Of a stretch of DNA of 17,125 nucleotides, positions 1 through 7,394 are shown one piece after another. Within the stretch, counting starts at the first letter, position 1. Every line of letters begins with the position of its first letter. The notes below the pieces were generated by a model that was not told where the DNA came from, ran no database searches, and saw only the letters and a list, made by a program, of their open reading frames with translations. A program made the position numbers and the translations under genes. Source of the DNA: Clostridia bacterium (GTDB lineage Bacteria > Bacillota_A > Clostridia > Oscillospirales > UBA929); assembly GCA_026001245.1 (NCBI GenBank), contig BNZR01000032.1, positions 1 through 17,125 on the forward strand, given 5' to 3'.

Positions 1-366
1 CTGGGGCAGGGGCGGCAGAAATATCCGTACCTGCCGGAGCAGTTTAACGACTTTATCTTGGCCGTAATCGGCGAGGAGCTGGGCTTTTTCGGCCTGTGCC
101 TGATAGTTCTGCTGTTTTCGATACTGATCATTCGCGGCTATATCATCGCGATAAACTGCAAGGACACCTTTGGTATGCTGTTGGTGGTCGGGATTGTTAC
201 CCAACTGGCTATACAGACCGCGCTTAACATCGGCGTGGTGTCCGGCGCGCTTCCGACCACGGGTATATCACTGCCGTTTTTCAGCTACGGAGGTACGGCC
301 TTGATGATACAGCTGGCCGAGATGGGCGTTGTGCTGTCGGTATCCAGAAATATATCCGAAAGTTGA
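1..366 (+). CDS. ftsW: FtsW/SpoVE-family SEDS peptidoglycan polymerase, C-terminal part (5' end outside window)
   Basis: The reading frame is open from base 1 and ends at TGA 364–366, so only the last 121 residues are present. SEDS proteins are polytopic membrane glycosyltransferases that polymerise lipid II at the septum. The SEDS signature is visible: LPEQFNDFILAVIGEELGF near the start of the fragment (usual form LPExHNDFIFAVIGEE), then about three hydrophobic segments, then SLPFFSYGGTALM near the C-terminus (usual SLPFxSYGG). The position just before murG in a dcw cluster favours FtsW over RodA; SpoVE is the main alternative because it shares the same context. The murG start lies 10 bases after the stop, and its ribosome binding site overlaps the ftsW stop codon, so the two are probably translationally coupled. 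Confidence 0.93.
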   Translation: MGQGRQKYPYLPEQFNDFILAVIGEELGFFGLCLIVLLFSILIIRGYIIAINCKDTFGMLLVVGIVTQLAIQTALNIGVVSGALPTTGISLPFFSYGGTALMIQLAEMGVVLSVSRNISES

Positions 367-376
367 GGGTTTGTCT

Positions 377-1450
377 ATGCGTTTGATTTTCACCTGCGGA
401 GGAACCGCGGGGCATATCTACCCGGCGGTGGCCGTTGCGAATTTGGTAAAGGCGCGTCACCCGCAGGCGGAGATATTATTCGTCGGCGCGGAGGGGGCTA
501 TGGAGACGACCTTGGTACCGCGTGAGGGCTACGCCATCAAAACCGTTACAGCGCGGCGATTGCGCCACAAGCTTACCCCCGCCGCCATAGCCTACAACGC
601 CAAAACGGTCTTAAAGCTTGGCGAGTCCCGCCGTCAGGCGCGGGAGATTTTGCTGGAGTTTAAGCCCGACATGGTTATCGGCACGGGGGGCTACGCAAGT
701 TACCCTCTGTGCGCCGAGGCGGCCAAGCTTAAAATACCGACAGCCGTGCATGAGTCCAACGCCATGCCGGGCTGGACGACAAGAATGCTTGCCGCCCGCG
801 CCACGCATATGCTGTTGAGCTTTGAGGACAGCAAAGCGTATTACAAGCGCGGGACGGAGGTTGTTGGAACGCCGGTTCGGGGCGAGTTTTTCCAAAGCGG
901 CGAGAAAGTAGGCGATAAGCCGCTGATTGTGTCGTTTTGGGGGTCGCTTGGGGCGCGGGACATGAACCGCATGATCGGCGATTTTATCACGCGGGAGATA
1001 GAGGACGGAGAGTTTCGCCATATTCACGCCTGCGGCAAGTCGGCCTACGAGGCCATGCGCGGCAGGGAATTGCCGCAGGGGATTGAGCTTCGGCAGTTTA
1101 TCTTCGATATGCCAAGCGTTATGAACGCCGCCGATTTGGTGCTGTGCCGCGCCGGAGCTTCAACCTTGGCGGAGCTGTGCGCGGCGGGCAAGCCCGCGAT
1201 TTTGATTCCGTCCCCCAATGTCACCAACAACCATCAGGAGCGCAACGCCCGTGTGCTGGAGAAGGCGGGCGCGGCGGTGGTGTTGCTTGAAAGCGACTGC
1301 AACGGCGATATACTTTACGCCAAGGCGCGTGAGCTATTGGGCGACAAGGAGCGATTGAGGGCTATGAGCCGCGCCGCCCGTACGCTGTCGGTTGAGGACT
1401 CGGCGGAGAGGATATATCAGGTTATTATGCGGACTTTAACCAAACAGTAG
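377..1450 (+). CDS. murG: UDP-GlcNAc:lipid I N-acetylglucosaminyltransferase MurG
   Basis: MurG adds GlcNAc from UDP-GlcNAc to lipid I at the inner membrane face, giving lipid II. The ATG at 377 gives a 357-residue protein beginning MRLIFTCGGTAGH, where the family normally begins. An in-frame ATG at 329 would add 16 unrelated residues inside ftsW and is rejected. GAGGG at 365–369 lies 7 bases before the start. Visible GT-B motifs: GGTAGH (residues 8–13, usual GGTGGH), GTGGYASYP (102–110), HESNAMPG (125–132), GTPVR (164–168), RAGASTLAE (258–266) and PSPNVTNNHQERNA, the donor-sugar binding region. The usual GGSxGA hinge motif reads WGSLGA at about 189–194. Length is normal for the family. It sits between ftsW and murA, as in many Bacillota dcw clusters. 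Confidence 0.96.
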   Translation: MRLIFTCGGTAGHIYPAVAVANLVKARHPQAEILFVGAEGAMETTLVPREGYAIKTVTARRLRHKLTPAAIAYNAKTVLKLGESRRQAREILLEFKPDMVIGTGGYASYPLCAEAAKLKIPTAVHESNAMPGWTTRMLAARATHMLLSFEDSKAYYKRGTEVVGTPVRGEFFQSGEKVGDKPLIVSFWGSLGARDMNRMIGDFITREIEDGEFRHIHACGKSAYEAMRGRELPQGIELRQFIFDMPSVMNAADLVLCRAGASTLAELCAAGKPAILIPSPNVTNNHQERNARVLEKAGAAVVLLESDCNGDILYAKARELLGDKERLRAMSRAARTLSVEDSAERIYQVIMRTLTKQ

Positions 1451-1501
1451 CTTGCGTCATAACATACCCTGTGAACGATATTTTGCAGGGGGCTGATGTT
1501 A

Positions 1502-2761
1502 ATGGAACGCTTGAAAATTGTCGGGGGTAGGCCTATTCACGGCGAGCTGGCCGTACATGGCGCGAAAAACAGCGTGTTGCCGCTTATGGCGGCCACAATC
1601 GCCGCGAAAGGGGAGTGTGTGCTGGACAACTGCCCCAATCTTCGGGACGTGCGCGGCACGGCGCGTATCCTGCGGCATTTGGGCTGTGGCGCGGAGCTAA
1701 AGGACGGCGCGGCGCGTATCGACACGGCGGGCATGAACCGCACGGACATTCCGGAGCATTTAATGCGCGAGATGCGGTCGTCGTTCATCTTCTTGGGGCC
1801 GATACTGGCGCGTATGGGGCAGGTCTCGGTAAGCTATCCCGGCGGCTGTAACTTGGGACAGAGGCCTATCGATCTGCACCTGGAGGGCTTTAGGAAGCTT
1901 GGCGCGGAGATACGCGAGGACGGCGGAACCATCACCTGCAAGGCCGCAAAGCTGCGCGGCGCGGATATTCATCTTAGCTTCCCCAGCGTGGGCGCGACGG
2001 AGAATCTGATGATAGCCGCCGCCACCGCCGAGGGGCGCACCACTATCACCAACGCCGCGTGCGAGCCGGAAATCGTGGATTTGCAAGACTTTTTAAACGA
2101 GCTGGGCGCAAAGGTTTCCGGGGCGGGATGTTCCACGGTGTACATCGAGGGCGTGCAGGCTTTGCACGGGGCGCGGCACCGCGTAATCGCGGACAGAATC
2201 GTTGCGGCGACGTATCTTGCGGCGGCGGCGGCCACGGGCGGCGAGATAACTCTTACGGGCGTTACCCCGGGGCATATCGGTTCGGTGCTTAACGTATTCG
2301 GCGCGGCGGGCTGTGAAGTCACGCGAACGCGGGACAGCATTCATCTGCGTACCAAGGGCAGGCTTATCGCCCCCAAGGCGACGATTCATACCCGCCCGCA
2401 CCCCGGCTTCCCCACGGACGCGCAGTCGCCGATTATGGCCATGTGCGCGGCGGCTAAGGGTACTACAATATTCGTAGAGAATATCTTTGAGAACCGCTAT
2501 CGGCATGTTGGCGAGCTTGCGCGTATGGGCGCGGACATAAAGGTGGAAAACCGCGTGGCGGTGGTAATCGGCGTGGATAAATTGTATGGGGCGCAGGCGG
2601 CTTGTACGGATTTGCGCGGCGGCGCGGCCATGGTTGTGGCGGCCCTTGCGGCGGAGGGACAGAGCCTTATCGGCGAGCTTGCTCACATCGACAGGGGCTA
2701 TGAAAACTTGGAGCAGAGCCTGCGGTCATTGGGGGCGGAGCTTGAACGGGTTGAGCGTTAA
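1502..2761 (+). CDS. murA: UDP-N-acetylglucosamine 1-carboxyvinyltransferase MurA
   Basis: MurA transfers enolpyruvate from PEP to UDP-GlcNAc, the first committed cytosolic step of peptidoglycan synthesis. From the ATG at 1502 the protein has 419 residues, as expected. The ATG at 1496 is also in frame, but AGGGGG (1487–1492) would be only 3 bases from it, against 9 from 1502. With this start the catalytic residues fall near E. coli numbering: K22 and N23 in GAKNSVLPL, and the PEP-binding Cys at 116 in PGGCNLGQR. GFPTDAQ carries the general-base Asp, and the C-terminal HIDRGYENLEQSLRSLGA holds the conserved Arg. Because position 116 is Cys rather than Asp, fosfomycin sensitivity is expected (family knowledge). 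The second paralogue typical of Bacillota (MurA2/MurZ) is not in this window. Confidence 0.96.
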   Translation: MERLKIVGGRPIHGELAVHGAKNSVLPLMAATIAAKGECVLDNCPNLRDVRGTARILRHLGCGAELKDGAARIDTAGMNRTDIPEHLMREMRSSFIFLGPILARMGQVSVSYPGGCNLGQRPIDLHLEGFRKLGAEIREDGGTITCKAAKLRGADIHLSFPSVGATENLMIAAATAEGRTTITNAACEPEIVDLQDFLNELGAKVSGAGCSTVYIEGVQALHGARHRVIADRIVAATYLAAAAATGGEITLTGVTPGHIGSVLNVFGAAGCEVTRTRDSIHLRTKGRLIAPKATIHTRPHPGFPTDAQSPIMAMCAAAKGTTIFVENIFENRYRHVGELARMGADIKVENRVAVVIGVDKLYGAQAACTDLRGGAAMVVAALAAEGQSLIGELAHIDRGYENLEQSLRSLGAELERVER

Positions 2762-2777
2762 TAGTTTTGGGTACAAT
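2751..2777 (+). promoter_or_regulatory. Possible weak promoter upstream of ftsQ
   Basis: TACAAT at 2772–2777 is one base from the TATAAT consensus, and TTGAGC at 2751–2756 matches the first four bases of TTGACA. The spacer is only 15 bases, which is short for sigma-A. The element sits in the 45-base gap after murA, about 30 bases before the ftsQ start. It is low confidence, since read-through from murA would serve ftsQ equally well. Confidence 0.25.
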
Positions 2778-2806
2778 AGATAACAGACAGAAAGAGGGTG
2801 CGGAGG

Positions 2807-3529
2807 ATGACAAAGCGGCGTATGGCGTGGCCATTGGTGCTTATATTGGTGATTATTATCACGGCGGCGTTGTTGTTCGTCGCGTCCGAGCTGTTCTTTC
2901 GTGTTGAGAGCGTTGAGGTGTACGGCGCGGTTACCTGCGATACGGGGCAGGTGGTGCAGGATTCCTGTATAGAGCTGGGGACGCTGTTGCCGCTTATAAA
3001 CAAGGTGGAGGCCGAGCGGTTTATCCGCGCCAACCAGCCGTATGTCGATACGGTGGAGATACGGCGAACCTTCCCGCACACGGTTGAGATACACATCACA
3101 GAGGTTACTCCATTGGCCTACATACCCCATCAGCGCGTCAACTTTTTGATAGATTATCGCGGCAAGCTGTTGGGGTTGGCCACGCCTGAAGAGGCCGAGA
3201 CGCTTCCGCGCATAATCGGCGCGGAGCTGGACGCGCCTGTCGAGGGTACCGCGCTTAAATTCACCGTAGAGGGCTTGGACGCGGCGTTGGCGGATTTGCT
3301 GTCGCTTTTGCAAGCCAGGGAATTGCTTCGGGACGTTACCGAGATAGACCTGGGGTTGGTTCGGTTTTCGTATCTTGGGCGTTTTATGGTGGAGCTGGGA
3401 GTGGCCAACGACCTTGAGCTTAAGCTGGACTATTTGCCGCGTGTTGTGGAGGGGCTTGAGGGCAACGCACGGGGGACGATAGACTTGTCAGAGGTCAAGG
3501 ACAAGATAGCGAGGTTTATACCGGATTAG
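2807..3529 (+). CDS. ftsQ: Cell division protein FtsQ/DivIB
   Basis: FtsQ/DivIB is a bitopic membrane protein that links FtsL and FtsB (DivIC) to the septal synthase. The ATG at 2807 is preceded by GAGGG at 2794–2798 with 8-base spacing, giving 240 residues. A GTG at 2798 would add only three residues and has no free ribosome binding site. The protein starts with a short basic stretch, then one hydrophobic membrane segment (about residues 7–27), then a FtsQ-type POTRA domain (about 31–100: SVEVYGAV, a spacer, then VDTVEIRRTFPHTVEIHITE). A beta-rich extracytoplasmic C-terminus with the pattern ALADLLSLL and LELKLDYLPRVVEGL follows. The identification rests on topology, POTRA pattern and position between murA and ftsZ, as sequence conservation in this family is low. 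Confidence 0.85.
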   Translation: MTKRRMAWPLVLILVIIITAALLFVASELFFRVESVEVYGAVTCDTGQVVQDSCIELGTLLPLINKVEAERFIRANQPYVDTVEIRRTFPHTVEIHITEVTPLAYIPHQRVNFLIDYRGKLLGLATPEEAETLPRIIGAELDAPVEGTALKFTVEGLDAALADLLSLLQARELLRDVTEIDLGLVRFSYLGRFMVELGVANDLELKLDYLPRVVEGLEGNARGTIDLSEVKDKIARFIPD

Positions 3530-3544
3530 ATTAGGAGAGTACCA

Positions 3545-4153
3545 ATGAAGCTACAGGTAACCCTGTTCGGCGTGTTGGCCGCTATGCTGGCGGTGCTTAT
3601 CGCCGCCAGCATCTCCCAAGGCAAGCGTATCGATGCGCTTAGTCCGCCGCCCGTGATTGCCCCCACGCCGGAGAAAATCACGGAGTATGTGCTTGTAAGC
3701 CCGGAGCCTGCCGCGCCGGACTACGACTGGCAGGTGCTGTCCGGCAAGCTGGCGGCCACGGGGCAGGGCTTGGTGGTCACGCTGTTCGACAACGGCGGCG
3801 GCGAGGGCGCGGAGGGCGTTATCCATGACAGCGACCTGCTTATGATAGTAAACGAACTGCGGGACGCGGGCGCGGAGGCATTGTCGGTTAACGGCCAGCG
3901 TTTGGTGGCCACAAGCGAGATACGCTGTGCGGGCGCGATTGTAAGCGTTAACAACACGCGTATCGCGGCGCCCTTTGAGGTGTGCGCCGTCGGGCCGACC
4001 GAGGCCATGTACGCCGCGCTGAATATGCAGGGGGGAGTGGGGGACACCTTGAAGAAGTGGGGTTTTACATTATTGCTTGAACGCCGCCCGGAATTGACCA
4101 TAGATGCCTTTGATGGCGAATTTTCGCCAAAATATGCCCGTAAAGGTAGTTAG
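3545..4153 (+). CDS. DUF881 family membrane-anchored protein
   Basis: The predicted protein has 202 residues. AGGAGAG at 3533–3539 precedes the ATG. It starts MKLQVTLFGVLAAMLAVLIAASI, an uncleaved signal anchor, so the rest is expected outside the cytoplasmic membrane. The soluble part carries the DUF881 pattern: a segment reading GKLAATGQGLVVTLFD, then DLLMIVNELRDAGAEALSVNGQRLVATSEIRCAG (about residues 97–130), then VNNTRIAAPFEVCAVG. The molecular function of DUF881 is not established. Family members recur beside ftsQ and ftsZ in Clostridia and some Actinobacteria, so a role at the division site or cell envelope is a reasonable inference. A gap of 15 bases after ftsQ suggests co-transcription. 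It precedes the ftsZ promoter, so it probably ends the upstream transcript or runs through into ftsZ. Confidence 0.85.
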   Translation: MKLQVTLFGVLAAMLAVLIAASISQGKRIDALSPPPVIAPTPEKITEYVLVSPEPAAPDYDWQVLSGKLAATGQGLVVTLFDNGGGEGAEGVIHDSDLLMIVNELRDAGAEALSVNGQRLVATSEIRCAGAIVSVNNTRIAAPFEVCAVGPTEAMYAALNMQGGVGDTLKKWGFTLLLERRPELTIDAFDGEFSPKYARKGS

Positions 4154-4180
4154 CTTGTCGAAAAAATATTCAAAAAACCC

Positions 4181-4209
4181 TTGACATTTGGGCAAAAAAG
4201 AACTAGTAT
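4181..4209 (+). promoter_or_regulatory. Sigma-A type promoter for ftsZ
   Basis: A perfect -35 TTGACA (4181–4186) is followed by a 17-base spacer and TAGTAT (4204–4209), which matches five of six bases of the -10 consensus. The spacer and flanks are A/T-rich in an otherwise G/C-rich neighbourhood. The predicted transcription start is near 4216, about 60 bases before the ftsZ ATG. This is the clearest promoter in the window and would let ftsZ be expressed independently of the upstream dcw genes. Confidence 0.8.
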
Positions 4210-4277
4210 AGGTAGGAGGTATATTTTTAGGGTAGCATGGAAGAAAAACAATTTACTTTAGAGGAGGGGACTTTAAG
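4210..4277 (+). promoter_or_regulatory. ftsZ: ftsZ 5' leader and ribosome binding site
   Basis: GAGGAGGGG at 4261–4269 lies 8 bases before the ftsZ ATG and is a strong Shine-Dalgarno sequence. A second AGGAGG at 4214–4219 falls at the predicted transcription start, too far (17 bases) from the only nearby ATG at 4237 to work normally. That ATG opens an 18-codon frame (4237–4293) that stops inside the first codons of ftsZ. Its own ribosome binding site is weak (AGGG at 4229–4232), and whether it is translated is unknown. Together with the promoter, this accounts for most of the 124-base gap between the DUF881 gene and ftsZ; I saw no terminator hairpin in it. Confidence 0.6.
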
Positions 4278-5417
4278 ATGCCCTTTGAATTAGACAACGC
4301 GGTTGAAACTGTCGTATCAATCAAGGTCATCGGCGTGGGCGGCGCGGGAAACAACGTGGTACACCGCATGATGAAAATCGGGGTGCGCGGCGTGGAGTTC
4401 GTCACCATAAACACGGACAAGGTGGCACTGCAGGGGTCGATGGCGACGCACAAGATACAAATCGGCGAGAAGCTGACAGGCGGCAAGGGCGCGGGCGCGG
4501 ACCCGGAGGTCGGGCGCAAGTCGGCCGAGGAGAACCGCCAGCAGATAACCAAGGCGCTTGAGGACACCGACATGGTGTTCATCACCGCCGGAATGGGCGG
4601 CGGCACGGGTACGGGGGCCGCGCCTATCGTGGCCGACATAGCGCGAGAGATGGGGATACTTACGGTTGGCGTGGTTACCAAGCCCTTCGCCTTTGAGGGG
4701 CGGCGGCGCATGGAGGCCGCCGAACACGGCATTGAGGAGATGCGTTCCCGCGTTGACTCGTTGCTGGTGGTACCCAACGAGCGGCTGAAGCATGTGACCG
4801 ACCAGAAAATCACGTTCATGAACGCGTTTGAGATTGCCGACGACGTACTGCGTCAGGCGGTGCAGAGCATATCCGACCTTATTCAGATGCCGGGGCTTAT
4901 CAACCTTGACTTTGCCGATGTTTGCGCGATTATGCGGGACGCAGGGTACGCGCACATGGGCGTGGGCTTTGCCAAGGGCAAGGAGAAGGCCGAGGTCGCC
5001 GCTAATATGGCGGTGCAGAGTCCGTTGCTTGAAACCTCGATTAAGGGCGCGAAGAGCGTTATCGTCAACGTAATGGGCAACCCCGATTTGGGCATGGACG
5101 ATGTGTACTTTATCGGCCAGCTGGTCGAGCAGGCGGCGCACCGCGACGCGCAGGTTATCTTCGGCATGACATTTAACGACAACACCGAGGACGAAATCCG
5201 CGTTACAGTCATCGCCACGGGCTTTGACGAGGGCGCGGGGCGCTTGGACGACACAAGACCCGCCATGACGGCACAGCCAACCGTAACGCAGAACACCACG
5301 ACCATACCCACGCCGGCGACGGTAATTCCGCCGCAACCCAAGGAGACGACAACCAAGGCAGCCACGGAAGACGAAGATCCCTTTGAGTCGATTTTTAGAA
5401 TCTTCAACAAGAAATAG
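4278..5417 (+). CDS. ftsZ: Cell division GTPase FtsZ
   Basis: FtsZ is the tubulin-like GTPase that forms the cytoplasmic Z-ring. The protein has 379 residues, normal length. The nucleotide-binding glycine-rich start IGVGGAGNN is at about residues 18–26 and the tubulin signature GGGTGTG at 107–113. The T7 loop reads NLDFADV at 209–215, with the GTP-hydrolysing Asp residues at 211 and 214. After about residue 318 comes a low-complexity, Thr/Pro-rich linker, and the protein ends [15 protein letters not shown]. This tail keeps the acidic–hydrophobic–basic character of the C-terminal peptide that binds FtsA, SepF and ZapA-type partners, but it is not the usual IPxFLR form. It has its own promoter and leader. 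Its last 35 bases overlap the proposed start of the next gene. Confidence 0.98.
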   Translation: MPFELDNAVETVVSIKVIGVGGAGNNVVHRMMKIGVRGVEFVTINTDKVALQGSMATHKIQIGEKLTGGKGAGADPEVGRKSAEENRQQITKALEDTDMVFITAGMGGGTGTGAAPIVADIAREMGILTVGVVTKPFAFEGRRRMEAAEHGIEEMRSRVDSLLVVPNERLKHVTDQKITFMNAFEIADDVLRQAVQSISDLIQMPGLINLDFADVCAIMRDAGYAHMGVGFAKGKEKAEVAANMAVQSPLLETSIKGAKSVIVNVMGNPDLGMDDVYFIGQLVEQAAHRDAQVIFGMTFNDNTEDEIRVTVIATGFDEGAGRLDDTRPAMTAQPTVTQNTTTIPTPATVIPPQPKETTTKAATEDEDPFESIFRIFNKK

Positions 5418-6324
5418 CCACGCGAAATCGGGGCGGGCTGAGCGCGGCAAGCGTTCAGCCCTGTGCCTGTTTCTGCCGCTTTTGTTGGGGCTGGCGTTGC
5501 TGTTTTCGGCTTGCGAGGTATATCAAAATGACGACCCAAGTGTCACGGCTGTCGATTCGGCGGGTTCGTTTGTGGTGTATTTTATCGACGTTGGGCAGGC
5601 GGACAGCGCGCTTGTGGAATGCGACGGTAAATTTATGCTTATCGACGGCGGAAATGTTGCGGATTCCGACTTGGTGTACACCTTTTTGAAGGACAGAAGT
5701 GTGACACATTTGGAGTATATCGTTGGCACCCACGCGCATGAGGATCACATCGGCGGCTTGGCCGGCGCGTTGAATTACGCGACTGTGGGGACGGCTTTTT
5801 GCCCGGTCACGGAGTACGACACCAAGGCCTTTCGCAGTTTTGTGAAGTATTTGGGCGATGTTAAAATCACCGTTCCAACGGCGGGGGATAGCTTTAAATT
5901 GGGGAGCGCAAGCGTTAAAATTATCGCGCCGGTGAAGCAGTATAAGTCGCCGAATGATACCTCGATTGTACTTAAAATCACGTATGGAAGCACCAGCTTT
6001 CTATTTACGGGCGACGCGGAGCGTGAGGCGGAAGCGGACATTTTGGAGTATGGTGCGGACTTGAAAAGCACAGTTTTAAAGGTCGGTCATCACGGCAGTG
6101 ACACATCTACGACGTATCCGTTTTTGCGCGAAATTATGCCGCAATACGCGGTGATTTCATGCGGCAAAAACAACAATTACGGGCATCCGAATGATAATAC
6201 GCTAAGCCGTCTGCGAGACGCGGACGTGACGGTGTTTCGTACGGATTTGCAGGGGACTATAACGTGCAAAAGCGACGGTGAAAAGGTTACCTTTACTACC
6301 GAGAGAAATGGGGCGAAAAATTGA
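5383..6324 (+). CDS. ComEC-like metallo-beta-lactamase-fold putative lipoprotein
   Basis: A 313-residue protein is read from TTG 5383, inside the end of ftsZ. No in-frame ATG exists before the catalytic domain and there is no clear ribosome binding site, so the exact start is uncertain. A basic stretch (RAERGKR) is followed by a hydrophobic run ending LLFSAC, a plausible lipobox with Cys at about 44, so it is probably exported and lipid-anchored. The domain shows the MBL metal site [10 protein letters not shown] (H117, H119, D121, H122), FTGDAE (D211) and [11 protein letters not shown] (H236, H237). The HHGS form is the hallmark of the ComEC/Rec2 C-terminal hydrolase branch. The transmembrane competence domain of ComEC is absent, so this is a stand-alone relative and not the DNA channel. 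The substrate is unknown; phosphodiester or phosphonate hydrolysis would be typical. It overlaps the next gene by 4 bases. Confidence 0.82.
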   Translation: MSRFLESSTRNSHAKSGRAERGKRSALCLFLPLLLGLALLFSACEVYQNDDPSVTAVDSAGSFVVYFIDVGQADSALVECDGKFMLIDGGNVADSDLVYTFLKDRSVTHLEYIVGTHAHEDHIGGLAGALNYATVGTAFCPVTEYDTKAFRSFVKYLGDVKITVPTAGDSFKLGSASVKIIAPVKQYKSPNDTSIVLKITYGSTSFLFTGDAEREAEADILEYGADLKSTVLKVGHHGSDTSTTYPFLREIMPQYAVISCGKNNNYGHPNDNTLSRLRDADVTVFRTDLQGTITCKSDGEKVTFTTERNGAKN

Positions 6325-7394
6325 TAAATCTATTCACATCTCTTGTTGAAATAGACAGCCCGTCATATGCAGAGCGGGAAATGTGCGACCGCCTGACGTG
6401 TGAGCTGAAAGCCTTGGGTTTTGATGTATTTGAGGACGATGCGGGGGCGGCAATCGGCGGCAACGCGGGGAATCTTTATGCATATTTATGCGGCGATGAG
6501 TCTCTTGAACCGCTGTTGTTTTGCGCCCATATGGACACCGTTGAGCCGTCGCGCGGCAAGGCGGCGGTGGTTGACGGGGACGTTATCACGTCACGCGGCG
6601 ACACGGTGCTGGGCGCGGACGACCTGGCCGGGATAGTGTCAATTTTAACGGCGGTTCGCCGAGTTCGAGACGGCAGACACCGGCCGATCGAGGTGCTGTT
6701 CACCGTAGCGGAGGAGGTATACGGGCGCGGCGCAAAAATTTTTGACTACTCGAAAATCAAGTCAAAGATGGCGATAGTGCCTGATTTATCAGGGGTTGTG
6801 GGCGGTGCGGCCAGCCGCGCCCCGACGATTATACAGTTTTCCGCAACTGTGCGCGGCAAGGCGGCACACGCGGGCTTCGCTTTCGGGGAGGGGATACACG
6901 CAATCGCCGCTGCCGCGCAGGCCGTCACAAAAATGCCGATGGGGCAGGTGGACGCGGACACGACATGCAATCTGGGCGTGATAAACGGTGGGCTGGCAGG
7001 GAATATCGTGCCGGATTTATGTCGGGTTAGCGGCGAGATACGCTCGTATGACCACGGCAAGGCGTTGGCACAGTTGCGTGAGGTCGAGCGTATATTTATG
7101 CAGAGCGCGGAGCGCTATAGCGCGGCCTTGGAATTTGAATCCGAGGTGATGATTGAGGCGTATGAATGCGACAAAGACGTTGCGGATCTGTTTGAAAAAG
7201 TATGCGTAAATTTAAAAATTCCCGTGAAGTTGCATCCGACTTTCGGTGGGAGCGATAACAATCACATTGTGAAGCACGGTATAAAGGGATTGGTTATCGC
7301 GTCGGCCATGAACAATTGCCACTCGACAAAGGAGTACACCGAAGTGCGCGAAATGGAGAGATTGACTGATATTTTGACGGAGTTGATGCTATGA
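6321..7394 (+). CDS. M20 family metallopeptidase, peptidase T-like
   Basis: This 357-residue cytosolic protein has no signal peptide. It starts at TTG 6321, which overlaps the previous stop (TTGA), with GGGG at 6310–6313 as ribosome binding site. The dinuclear zinc site of the M20 family is visible: AHMDTVEP (H70, D72), GADDLAG (D100), the catalytic Glu pair AEEVYG (E131, E132), PDLSG (D155) and C-terminal NNCHSTKEY (H334). The dimerisation domain lies in between (about 168–275), including VRGKAAHAGFAFGEGIHAI. CHSTKEY resembles the NxHTTKEY ending of PepT-type aminotripeptidases and the PepT-like clostridial proteins, which supports an aminotripeptidase role. Other M20 substrates cannot be ruled out. 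It overlaps the next gene by ATGA, so the two are likely translated together. Confidence 0.88.
   Translation: MINLFTSLVEIDSPSYAEREMCDRLTCELKALGFDVFEDDAGAAIGGNAGNLYAYLCGDESLEPLLFCAHMDTVEPSRGKAAVVDGDVITSRGDTVLGADDLAGIVSILTAVRRVRDGRHRPIEVLFTVAEEVYGRGAKIFDYSKIKSKMAIVPDLSGVVGGAASRAPTIIQFSATVRGKAAHAGFAFGEGIHAIAAAAQAVTKMPMGQVDADTTCNLGVINGGLAGNIVPDLCRVSGEIRSYDHGKALAQLREVERIFMQSAERYSAALEFESEVMIEAYECDKDVADLFEKVCVNLKIPVKLHPTFGGSDNNHIVKHGIKGLVIASAMNNCHSTKEYTEVREMERLTDILTELML

Noticed and set aside
329..376. Upstream ATG giving MurG 16 extra residues
   Set aside because: The extra residues are translated out of frame from the end of ftsW and do not resemble MurG. The ATG at 377 has a good ribosome binding site and the family N-terminus.
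2093..2686. – strand open frame of 197 codons opposite murA
   Set aside because: It lies wholly inside murA, is dominated by Arg-rich low-complexity sequence and has no recognisable motif.
4317..5450. Long – strand open frame (377 codons) opposite ftsZ
   Set aside because: It mirrors ftsZ almost exactly, is rich in Arg, His and Leu without any domain pattern, and arises because the G/C-rich ftsZ codons leave few stops on the other strand.
4883..5539. – strand open frame of 218 codons spanning the end of ftsZ and the start of the next gene
   Set aside because: It lies antisense to clear coding sequence, is Ser/Val/Thr-rich without domain features, and has no ribosome binding site or gene context.
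5383..6324. Calling the MBL gene comEC, a DNA uptake channel
   Set aside because: Only the soluble hydrolase domain is present; the multi-pass competence domain is absent and the N-terminus looks like a lipoprotein signal.
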